Shown here: positions 7,726-15,390 of the stretch, piece after piece
How the letters are laid out: the number at the start of each line of letters is the position of its first letter
How positions within the stretch are numbered: the stretch's first letter is position 1
Notes under the pieces: model-generated
Seen by the model: the letters and a program-made list of their open reading frames with translations, nothing else
Databases searched by the model: none
Told to the model about the DNA's origin: nothing
Made by a program: the position numbers and the translations under genes
Origin: Flavobacteriales bacterium
GTDB lineage: Bacteria; Bacteroidota; Bacteroidia; Flavobacteriales; CAJXXR01
Assembly (NCBI GenBank): GCA_025210805.1
Contig: JAOAQX010000017.1
Location: forward strand, 1 to 32,506
Direction: 5' to 3'
DNA length: 32,506 nucleotides

Positions 7726-9075
7726 ATGAAACATATCATCATCATTGGAAATGGAATTGCAGGCGTTACGGCAGCAAGACATATAAGAAAGCTCAGCCGT
7801 GATAAAATCACCATTATTTCTGAAGAATCTTCTTATTTTTTTTCCAGAACAGCCTTGATGTATGTCTATATGGGACATATGAAATTTGAGCATACCCAAC
7901 CTTATGAATCACATTTTTGGACGGAAAACAAGATCGATCTACTTCAAGATCGTGTAGAACAAATTGAAACAAAGAAACAAGTACTCCACTTAAAATCGGG
8001 AAATGAAGTTCCTTATGACCAACTTATTATCGCAACAGGATCTAAACCCAATAAATTTGGATGGCCAGGACAAGATGCCCATGGCGTTTCGGGTTTATAT
8101 CACAAGCAAGATCTCGAAAGAATTGAAAAATTGGCTCCAAATAATAAAGCATGTAAACGAGCCGTCATTATTGGTGGAGGCTTGATAGGGATAGAACTTG
8201 CAGAAATGCTAAGAGCCCGAAATATTCCTGTGACATTTTTAGTAAGAGAAAAAAGTTTTTGGAGAAGTGTACTACCAGAACAAGAATCACAATTGATTAC
8301 TCGTCATATCTTTGAGCATCATATAGATTTAAAACTTGGTGTAAACCTTCAAGAAATAAAAACAAATGAACAAGGTAAGGTTCAATCTATAATCATAAAA
8401 GAAACAGGAGAAGAAATCCCTTGCGATTTTGTGGGGCTTACTGCTGGTGTTTCACCTAATATTTCTTTTTTGGAAAACTCTGGTATTGAAACCAACAGAG
8501 GTGTTTTAGTCAACAGAAAATTAGAAACTAATGTGGAAAATATCTTTGCCATAGGAGACTGTGCAGAACAAAGAGTTCCTATTGAAAATCGCCGTCCTAT
8601 TGAAGCAGTGTGGTACACTGGTAAAATGATGGGAGAAACAGTCGCTCAAACTATTTGTGGAAACCCTAAAGAATATCAGCCAAGCCATTGGTTTAACTCA
8701 GCTAAATTCCTTGATATAGAGTATCAAACTTATGGATGGGTTTGGGCAAATCCTAAAGAAAATGAAGCACGTTTTTATTGGGAAGATCAAACAGGAAAAA
8801 AGGCTATGCATTTTTCTTTTGACAAAAATACTCGTGAATTTATTGGGCTCAACACCTTTGGTATCCGATTAAGACACAACGTTTGCCACAGTTGGCTAGA
8901 ACAGAAATCCAGTATCGAGGAAGTGCTTTCTGAATTAAAAGATGCCAATTTTGACCCCGAACTTTATAAAACTTATGAAGAAGAAATCTTAAAAAAATTT
9001 AATCAAGAATTCAAAAGTACCATCAAAGCCAAAAAACGAAATTGGAATAGAATTTTACACCATATATGGAGTTAA
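7726..9075 (+). CDS. NAD(P)/FAD-dependent pyridine nucleotide-disulfide oxidoreductase
   Basis: This 449-residue flavoprotein has an FAD dinucleotide-binding motif GNGIAGVTAARH (8-19) and the mid-protein ATGSKP. A second, NAD(P)H-binding Rossmann motif IGGGLIGIELAE lies near 148-159. The FAD ribityl-binding motif IFAIGDCAE lies near 268-276. There is no redox CxxxxC pair after the first motif, so it is not a classical disulfide reductase and is more like NirB/ferredoxin-reductase or NADH-oxidase-type members. A C-terminal extension (about 300-449) is unassigned. The next gene, 66 bp downstream in the same direction, is a membrane polyferredoxin, which suggests transfer of electrons from NAD(P)H to membrane Fe-S centres. 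Confidence 0.87.
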   Translation: MKHIIIIGNGIAGVTAARHIRKLSRDKITIISEESSYFFSRTALMYVYMGHMKFEHTQPYESHFWTENKIDLLQDRVEQIETKKQVLHLKSGNEVPYDQLIIATGSKPNKFGWPGQDAHGVSGLYHKQDLERIEKLAPNNKACKRAVIIGGGLIGIELAEMLRARNIPVTFLVREKSFWRSVLPEQESQLITRHIFEHHIDLKLGVNLQEIKTNEQGKVQSIIIKETGEEIPCDFVGLTAGVSPNISFLENSGIETNRGVLVNRKLETNVENIFAIGDCAEQRVPIENRRPIEAVWYTGKMMGETVAQTICGNPKEYQPSHWFNSAKFLDIEYQTYGWVWANPKENEARFYWEDQTGKKAMHFSFDKNTREFIGLNTFGIRLRHNVCHSWLEQKSSIEEVLSELKDANFDPELYKTYEEEILKKFNQEFKSTIKAKKRNWNRILHHIWS

Positions 9076-9141
9076 TTGACTCACCTGTATTAAAAAAACA
9101 TCAAAGCCTAAAAAGATTTACACCACCAAAGAAACAAGACC

Positions 9142-10764
9142 ATGAAACAACATAAATTTATTTCAATAGCCAACCCTACTCAATTAAAACTAGACACCAT
9201 GCAGAAAATGGGTTTAGGTTTGGCACTTGCAGGTACTGCCATTATTTTTATTGCTTGGGGCGGACTGACCTTTTCAAATCCTTCAGCTTGGTTAATATTT
9301 AGCCTTGCCAGTATCGTAATAGGGACAACTATTTACGCTCGTCAAACCTATCTAAAACATCCCGAAGGAATCAAAAACAACGGAGTTTGGTTCGATTCTC
9401 TTACAAATGGAGGTGTTATAGGTTGGGCATTTGGAATTCTTTTAACCTTATTTTATGTATTTCTCTATTGGTGGCCAGAATATGTGGGAATGGGAAAAGA
9501 TGGAAACCCGAATACAGGTCTCGTAGCTCTTTTTGACCCTCTAAGTCATTTATTCTCTGGAAAACCTGCTTCTCAATGGTTTGTTTATGGAACACTTTAC
9601 ACTACTTTGATATTAGGATTAGGAATAAAATTCATCTATAAATATCGCCATAACAGATATCAAGTTTGGAGAACCATATCAATCATCTTTTTTCAGTTGA
9701 TATTCGCTTATTTAATTCCCGAAATCCTCTCTGGCTTAAATAGTGATTTACCTTATTTTAGTAGAGATCTTAAAAATGTGTGGCCCTTAAACGCTTATTT
9801 TGCTGAGCCTTGGTACTTAGACGGAATTCAGGCCACACAAAAAGCAGGTCCTTCTGGAATGTTTTTCTTTCTAGTAGGAGTCATCATGTTTTTAATCATC
9901 ACCCCAGTACTCACATATTACGTAGGAAAAAGGTGGTATTGCTCTTGGGTTTGCGGTTGTGGAGGCTTGGCAGAAACGGCTGGAGATCCTTTTAGACAAT
10001 TATCCTCTAAAAAACGCTCAGCCTGGAAACTAGAACGTTGGTTGATTCACTTGATTATGGTCTTTGTTTTAGTAATGACCATCGCTTCATTTTGGTCCTA
10101 TTTTTCTGGAAAGGAATTTATTCTAAAATGGAGCCTCTCACCTGATCTAGTAATACATAAAACTAATTACCTCTACGCTACTGTTGTTCTAATGACAGTT
10201 GCTACTATTTCTTCATTTTATTTTGCAAGAAAACGTAAAAACAAATTTTTATGGATTGCAGGTGGAATTTTTGCACTAATAGGAATTTTACTTTTAATCG
10301 CCTCAATAACAGGTAATCAAAATGTATTTTTTATTGAAAGTCATGTACTTAGAAAACACTATGGTTTCTATGTAGGATCGATGTTTTCTGGAGTTATTGG
10401 TGTAGGTTTTTATCCAATGCTCGGAAGCCGTGTGTGGTGTAGATTTGGATGCCCAATGGCAGGATATATGGGACTTTTCCAAAGAATTAAATCGAGGTTC
10501 AGAATAACAACCAATGGAGGACAATGTATTTCTTGTGGAAATTGTAGTACATACTGTGAACAAGGAATAGATGTAAGGTCTTATGCTCAAAAAGGACAAA
10601 ACATCGTAAGAGCATCTTGCGTGGGTTGTGGAATTTGTTCTGCAGTATGCCCTAGAGGAGTATTAAAGCTCGAAAATGGACCAAACGATGATGAATCACG
10701 AACAAATCATTCGGAAATAACCCTTGGAAATGACGTGAATTTATTGGAAGGATTGAAGAAATAA
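9142..10764 (+). CDS. Membrane 4Fe-4S polyferredoxin (NapH/NosR/CcoG-like)
   Basis: This 540-residue membrane protein has about seven hydrophobic segments (including 24-42, 48-64, 93-111, 238-260, 300-320 and 366-390). Membrane-proximal cysteine motifs of the NapH/NosR kind are present: CSWVCGC (267-273) and CRFGCP (433-438). Two ferredoxin-type 4Fe-4S motifs follow, CISCGNCSTYC (462-472) and CVGCGICSAVC (493-503), each followed by a proline- or glycine-containing turn. The protein would carry electrons across or along the inner membrane. The adjacent flavoprotein gene is its likely electron donor. No NosZ, Nap or cytochrome oxidase genes lie nearby, so the terminal acceptor is unknown. It ends 5 bp before a repeat array. 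Confidence 0.87.
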   Translation: MKQHKFISIANPTQLKLDTMQKMGLGLALAGTAIIFIAWGGLTFSNPSAWLIFSLASIVIGTTIYARQTYLKHPEGIKNNGVWFDSLTNGGVIGWAFGILLTLFYVFLYWWPEYVGMGKDGNPNTGLVALFDPLSHLFSGKPASQWFVYGTLYTTLILGLGIKFIYKYRHNRYQVWRTISIIFFQLIFAYLIPEILSGLNSDLPYFSRDLKNVWPLNAYFAEPWYLDGIQATQKAGPSGMFFFLVGVIMFLIITPVLTYYVGKRWYCSWVCGCGGLAETAGDPFRQLSSKKRSAWKLERWLIHLIMVFVLVMTIASFWSYFSGKEFILKWSLSPDLVIHKTNYLYATVVLMTVATISSFYFARKRKNKFLWIAGGIFALIGILLLIASITGNQNVFFIESHVLRKHYGFYVGSMFSGVIGVGFYPMLGSRVWCRFGCPMAGYMGLFQRIKSRFRITTNGGQCISCGNCSTYCEQGIDVRSYAQKGQNIVRASCVGCGICSAVCPRGVLKLENGPNDDESRTNHSEITLGNDVNLLEGLKK

Positions 10765-10768
10765 AAAC

Positions 10769-11299
10769 ATCCTTCCGAAAAGTCGGGACAAACTATTCGA
10801 AGGGGGAATTGTAATAAGCCCACGAAAAGTCGAGACAAGCTATTTGAAGGGGGAATCAAAATAAGCCCCCTTTGAAGGGGGGAAGGGGGATGTTACACAA
10901 CGTAAACACCCCGAATAAGTAATTACAAACTATGTGCAAAAAATGTAATTCGATTATCAAGCAGGGCGTAACATCCCCCTAACCCCCTTCAAAGGGGGAA
11001 TTGTAATAAGCCCACGAAAAGTCGGGACAAACTATTCGAAGGAGGGATCAGAATGCCCCCTTTGAAGGGGGAAGGGGGATGTTACACAACGCAAACACCC
11101 CGAAAAAGTAATTACAAACTATGAGTAAAAAAATGTAATTCGATTATCAAGCAGGGCGTAACATCCCCCTAACCCCCTTCAAAGGGGGAATTGTAATAAG
11201 CCCACGAAAAGTCGGGACAAACTATTCGAAGGGGGGATCAGAATAAGCCCCCTTTGAAGGGGGGAAGGGGATGTCACACAACGAAAACACAACTAGAAA
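10769..11299 (+). repeat. Central family-1 tandem repeats, left half
   Basis: Units marked by ATTGTAATAAGCCCACGAAAA begin at 10808, 11000 and 11190, giving periods of 192 and 190 bp. Each unit contains a long inverted repeat. In the first unit the arms are 10866-10896 and 10968-10998, agreeing at 29 of 31 positions around a 71-nt loop. Each arm itself contains a CCCCCTTTGAAGGGGG-type palindrome. The array stops at an AACAC point just before the DUF559 start codon. Confidence 0.93.
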
Positions 11300-11680
11300 A
11301 TGAAGGGAAACATTCTTCCATATAACCCAATACTTAGAAAACTTAGTAAACAACTGAGGAATAATCCAACAAAAATGGAGGTAAGATTATGGACTATACT
11401 GAAAAATAAAAATACAGGAGTGACCTTCAATAGACAAGTGCCAATTTTGAATTATATAGTTGATTTCTATAGTAAGTCCGTAAAGTTGGTAGTTGAAGTT
11501 GATGGTAAGACACACGATCATAAAGTGGAGGAGGATGAAGAAAGACAAAAAATTATTGAAGATTTTGATATATCCTTTCTTAGATTCACGGATGATGAAA
11601 TACAAAACCACTTAATTGGCGTAGAACAGAAAATACGAGATACTGTTTTTAACTTACAGAAAACGAAAAACAGTATTTAG
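11300..11680 (+). CDS. DUF559 (Vsr-like, PD-(D/E)XK) endonuclease-domain protein inside repeats
   Basis: This 126-residue protein matches the DUF559 endonuclease family over its whole length. An N-terminal helix carries the usual NPTKMEVRLWTIL segment (E27, W31), then FNRQVPI (R45, Q46) and NYIVDFY (D55). The core is VVEVDGKTHDH (E66, D68, H72), and it ends with the FLRF-like strand and a C-terminal helix. Acidic residues and spacing fit a PD-(D/E)XK/Vsr-type metal-dependent nuclease fold, and the putative active-site residues are all present. Its target is unknown. The gene lies between two halves of a 190-bp tandem repeat array, with repeat sequence within about 10 bp of each end, and has no partner gene. 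It has no visible promoter of its own. Confidence 0.87.
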   Translation: MKGNILPYNPILRKLSKQLRNNPTKMEVRLWTILKNKNTGVTFNRQVPILNYIVDFYSKSVKLVVEVDGKTHDHKVEEDEERQKIIEDFDISFLRFTDDEIQNHLIGVEQKIRDTVFNLQKTKNSI

Positions 11681-11688
11681 AAATAAAC

Positions 11689-12131
11689 TATCCCGAAAAT
11701 GCGGAAGGAGGAATCAGAATAAGCCCTCTTTGAAGGGGGAATTGCAATAAGCCCACGAAAAGTCGGGACAAGCTATTCGAAGTGGGAATCAAAATAAGCC
11801 CCCTTTGAAGGGGGGAAGGGGGATGTTACACAACGAAAACACCCCGAAAAGGCAACTACAAACTATGAGTAAAAAAATGTAATTCGATTATCAAGTAGGG
11901 CGTAACATCCCCCTAACCCCCTTCGAAGGGGGAATTGTAATAAGCCCACGAAAAGTCGGGACAAGCTATTCGAAGTGGGAATCAAAATAAGCCCCCTTTG
12001 AAGGGGGGAAGGGGGATGTTACACAACTAAAACACCCCGAATAAGAAACTAAAAATAATGTGCAAAAAAATGTAATTCGATTATCAAGCAGGGCGTAACA
12101 TCCCCCTAACCCCCTTCAAAGGGGGAATTGA
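11689..12131 (+). repeat. Central family-1 tandem repeats, right half
   Basis: The repeat resumes at AAACTATCCCGAAAATGCGG, directly after the DUF559 gene. Unit marks ATTGYAATAAGCCCACGAAAA occur at 11741 and 11934, and a truncated ATTG at 12127 (period 193). The same self-complementary arms are present. The array ends just before the MORN gene. An alternative TTG start of that gene lies within the last repeat residues and is therefore not used. Confidence 0.93.
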
Positions 12132-12154
12132 TAGTCACTCAACAAAAAATACCC

Positions 12155-12640
12155 ATGCGGACAAAAATTTATCTTTTTTTCATAATTACTAGTTGTTTTA
12201 ATTTATCCGCTTTTTCTCAGGTGGAATACAAAAAAGTTTATACTGACACAGGTATTCTACTTGAGGAGGGATGGGTAAGCAATGGAAAGAAAAAAGATTA
12301 TTGGAAGTTCTATTACCCTACTGGGAAAATAAAGAAAAAAGGGAATTATCTTGCGGGCAAAAAAAATGGTTATTGGTATTACTACACGCCAAATAGCTTA
12401 CTCGAGAAAGAAGGTCACTATACTGAAGGATGTATGTCTAAATGGTGGATTTTCTATGATAAAAATGGTGCAGTTAATTTTAAGTGTCAATATGTTAAAG
12501 ACAAAAAACATGGTTATAGCCTATGTTATGAAAATGGGAAACTGGTCAAGTCTGAAAAATATTGTGAAAACAAAAAAACAAACGAATGGACTTCCTATTG
12601 GAAATTCCGACGAGAAAATAATATGGAAGATCTCAAATAG
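12155..12640 (+). CDS. Secreted MORN-repeat (YwqK-like) protein
   Basis: The product is about 161 residues, with a signal peptide (MRTKIYLFFIITSCFNLSAFSQ) followed by four to five MORN-like repeats of the GKxxGxWxYYxxxGxLxxEGxY kind. Examples are SNGKKKDYWKFYYPTGKIKK, AGKKNGYWYYYTPNSLLEKE and KDKKHGYSLCYENGKLVKSE. Such proteins are often annotated as YwqK-family antitoxin, but no toxin gene is next to it. MORN-like repeats in Bacteroidota exported proteins are of unknown function. The frame can open at a TTG (12128) inside the repeat array, but the ATG at 12155 starts the signal peptide. It lies 3 bp upstream of the GT2 gene and probably shares its operon. A second MORN protein occurs at 31360. 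Confidence 0.82.
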   Translation: MRTKIYLFFIITSCFNLSAFSQVEYKKVYTDTGILLEEGWVSNGKKKDYWKFYYPTGKIKKKGNYLAGKKNGYWYYYTPNSLLEKEGHYTEGCMSKWWIFYDKNGAVNFKCQYVKDKKHGYSLCYENGKLVKSEKYCENKKTNEWTSYWKFRRENNMEDLK

Positions 12641-12643
12641 CTT

Positions 12644-13339
12644 ATGAAAACTATTATAGACGTTATCATCCCTGCCTTTAACGAAGAACAATCTATTAAT
12701 CACGTCATTAAGGATATTCCAGAAAATGTTCGTGATATTATTGTGGTGAACAATGGCTCTACTGATCAAACTCCTTTTGTTGCAAAAAATGCTGGAGCTA
12801 CTGTGCTTACCGAAAAAAAAATGGGATACGGTCATGCTTGTTTGAAAGGAATGGCATTTATTGCCGACAAAGAAATCAAACCCGATATTGTGGTCTTCTT
12901 GGATGGAGATTATTCCGATTATCCTGAAGAACTCACAGATTTAGTTACCCCGATAGTGGAAAAAAAAGTGGATTTTGTGATTGGAAATAGAAATACAGAT
13001 CAAAGGCAAAAAAGTGCGATGACCCCTCAACAAGTTTTTGGGAACTGGCTTGCCACCACTTTGATGAAATGGTTCTTTGGTTCTACTTTTTCTGATTTAG
13101 GACCTTTCCGAGCTATTAAATACGCTACGCTTTTGGATCTTCAGATGCAAGATAAAACCTATGGGTGGACTGTGGAAATGCAGCTAAAAATCTTAAAAAA
13201 GAAAATTGCTTACACAGAAATCCCTGTAAAATATCGAATGCGAATAGGAGAATCAAAAGTTTCGGGAACGTTGAAAGGAACTATCCTAGCGGGATACAAA
13301 ATATTATTGTGGATTTTTAAATACAGTTTTAAATCATGA
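12644..13339 (+). CDS. GT2 family glycosyltransferase, dolichyl-phosphate mannose synthase-like
   Basis: This 231-residue soluble GT-A glycosyltransferase has the N-terminal signature VIIPAFNEEQSINHVI and VVNNGSTDQT (nucleotide-sugar aspartate region). A DXD-type motif FLDGDYSDYPEE (D87, D89) binds the metal, and FSDLGPFRAI and the C-terminal IPVKYRMRIGESKVSGT complete the fold. The length and motif order fit the DPM/DPG-synthase-like group, which transfers a sugar from a nucleotide to a polyprenyl phosphate or other acceptor. It lacks a transmembrane anchor. The next gene starts inside its stop (ATGA overlap), indicating translational coupling, and a GT-C enzyme two genes on could use the lipid-linked sugar it makes. 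Confidence 0.88.
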   Translation: MKTIIDVIIPAFNEEQSINHVIKDIPENVRDIIVVNNGSTDQTPFVAKNAGATVLTEKKMGYGHACLKGMAFIADKEIKPDIVVFLDGDYSDYPEELTDLVTPIVEKKVDFVIGNRNTDQRQKSAMTPQQVFGNWLATTLMKWFFGSTFSDLGPFRAIKYATLLDLQMQDKTYGWTVEMQLKILKKKIAYTEIPVKYRMRIGESKVSGTLKGTILAGYKILLWIFKYSFKS

Positions 13340-15378
13340 TGGAAAAAATATTTATCGCCTTTTATGCTTTCAACTTATTGTTGATTTTCCTTTATGCAAT
13401 TTCTCAATTGAATATGCTGATCAATTATTTTTCAAAGAAAAATAAAAATGAGAGCAAAGAGCAATTTGACTTTTCAAATCCTGAAGAAATTCCGAAGGTA
13501 ACTATTCAGCTACCACTCTACAATGAAATGTATGTGGTGGAAAGACTGCTGGATGGAATTGCAAAAATACGCTATCCTAAAGACAAACTAGAAATTCAAG
13601 TATTGGATGACTCCACAGACGAATCAGTAGAAATTACAGCCAAAAAAATTCAAGAATTACAAGAAAGAGGGCTTGATATTCAGCATATACGAAGAGTAGA
13701 TCGGGTAGGATTTAAGGCTGGTGCACTCAAAGAAGGACTCAAAACTGCCAAAGGAGAATTTGTAGCCATTTTCGATGCCGATTTTCTCCCAAAAGCCGAT
13801 TTTTTAGAAAAAACCATTCCGCCTTTTAAAGAAGAAAAAGTGGGAGTTGTACAAACCCGCTGGGGACATATCAATAGAGATTATTCCATTCTTACAAAAA
13901 TACAAGCCTTTGCTCTCGATATTCATTTTACCTTAGAACAGGTTGGGAGAAACAAAAAAGGACATATTATCAACTTTAATGGAACCGCTGGAGTGTGGCG
14001 AAAATCCTGCATTATGGATGCAGGAAACTGGCAAGGAGACACCTTAACAGAAGACCTAGATTTAAGTTATCGAGCTCAGCTAAAAGGTTGGAAATTTGTT
14101 TACCTCGAAAGTGTTATTTCACCAGCAGAACTACCTGTAACTGTAAGTGCAGCAAAGTCTCAACAATTCCGATGGAATAAAGGAGGAGCTGAGAATTTCC
14201 AAAAAATGAAATGGAATATTTTTAAAGCAAAAGGTATTTCTTTTAAAACAAAGATTCACAGCCTTTTACACCTAATGAATTCCACATTATTTCTCAATAT
14301 TTTTATGGTAGCTCTTTTGAGTGTACCTCTTAATTATATTCGTGTAAACAACCCAGAATTAGGTGTGTATTTTGAAGTTTTAGGAATATTTGCCATTAGC
14401 ACTATTTTATTTCTTACTTGCTATTGGTTTATGTATCAGAAAATTCATCGAGAAAAGAAATTTAAAATTTGGCATTATGGTGTCGAATTCCTCTCTTTTT
14501 TCACCATTGCTTTAGGATTTACGCTTCACAATGCACTAGCTGTTATTGAAGGGCATATTGGGAAAAAATCGGCATTTATCAGAACACCGAAATTTAATAT
14601 CAACACCCAAAATCAAGATTGGCAAGGAAATAAATATCTTAAAAACAGTTTTTCTGTTAGCAATGTCATCGAATTATTTTTGATATTCTATTTTGCCTTC
14701 GGGATCTACCTTGGTATCAATCTTGAAAGCTATGGCTTATTATTTTTTCACCTCATGCTTGTAATAGGTTACTCTTATGTACTTATTCGATCTATTTTCC
14801 ATGAAGATGCTTTTTCTTTCAAAAAAATATATCGATCATGGTGTATTCGCAAAGCGAAAATAAAAGAAAAAAGACTTCTAAAATATATCACCAAAAACGA
14901 TAAAACACTGGATGTTATTACAGGAAACGGAGCCGTAGCGCATATTTTCACACAAAATGGCTACGATATTTCTACCGTGGACTACGACAATCGTTCTGCT
15001 TTTGCGACAGTGAACCCACTCCAATATGTGGGGAATAAAATGCCCTATGAAAACAAGTCTTTTGATGTGGTTATGTTAATTACGGCATTACACCATATTG
15101 ATGATTATGAAAACGTTTTAAAAGAATGTATCAGAATAGGTAAAAAAGTCATTGTGATGGAAGATATTTATGAAAACAAATTTCAGAAATACCTCACTTT
15201 TATCGCCGATAGCATTAATAATTGGGAATTCTTCGGGCACCCTCATAATAACCATGATGATCGGACTTGGCAAAATATTTTTCAAAAAAATAATTGCGAA
15301 ATCGCTCATTCTGAAGAATATGATTTTCTTTATTTTTTCAAACAGAAAACCTATATACTTAGTCCCAAAGATGCTTAA
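13336..15378 (+). CDS. Membrane GT2 glycosyltransferase fused to a class I SAM methyltransferase
   Basis: This 680-residue fusion starts with a transmembrane helix (4-24), followed by a processive-type GT2 domain (about 55-290). Its motifs are LDDSTDES (D91, D92), FDADF (D147, D149), TED (238-240) and QQFRW (276-280), the Q/RxxRW signature of cellulose-synthase-like enzymes. Several transmembrane helices follow (about 312-372, 385-405, 445-485). A C-terminal methyltransferase domain (about 520-670) begins LDVITGNGAVAHIF (motif I, GNG) and continues with VDYDN and ALHHIDDYENVLKE. It overlaps the upstream GT2 by 4 nt, with a second ATG one codon later. The enzyme may make or extend a glycan and methylate it, but no substrate can be named. 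Confidence 0.85.
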   Translation: MMEKIFIAFYAFNLLLIFLYAISQLNMLINYFSKKNKNESKEQFDFSNPEEIPKVTIQLPLYNEMYVVERLLDGIAKIRYPKDKLEIQVLDDSTDESVEITAKKIQELQERGLDIQHIRRVDRVGFKAGALKEGLKTAKGEFVAIFDADFLPKADFLEKTIPPFKEEKVGVVQTRWGHINRDYSILTKIQAFALDIHFTLEQVGRNKKGHIINFNGTAGVWRKSCIMDAGNWQGDTLTEDLDLSYRAQLKGWKFVYLESVISPAELPVTVSAAKSQQFRWNKGGAENFQKMKWNIFKAKGISFKTKIHSLLHLMNSTLFLNIFMVALLSVPLNYIRVNNPELGVYFEVLGIFAISTILFLTCYWFMYQKIHREKKFKIWHYGVEFLSFFTIALGFTLHNALAVIEGHIGKKSAFIRTPKFNINTQNQDWQGNKYLKNSFSVSNVIELFLIFYFAFGIYLGINLESYGLLFFHLMLVIGYSYVLIRSIFHEDAFSFKKIYRSWCIRKAKIKEKRLLKYITKNDKTLDVITGNGAVAHIFTQNGYDISTVDYDNRSAFATVNPLQYVGNKMPYENKSFDVVMLITALHHIDDYENVLKECIRIGKKVIVMEDIYENKFQKYLTFIADSINNWEFFGHPHNNHDDRTWQNIFQKNNCEIAHSEEYDFLYFFKQKTYILSPKDA

Positions 15379-15390
15379 TGGCGTACAATT

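Noticed and set aside
12128-12155. TTG start of the MORN protein inside the central repeat array
   Set aside because: The extension adds nine residues encoded largely by repeat-edge sequence. The ATG at 12155 begins a proper signal peptide.
12155-12640. Toxin-antitoxin module (the MORN protein is often labelled YwqK antitoxin)
   Set aside because: No toxin gene is adjacent, and the protein has a secretion signal, so the label is only a family name.
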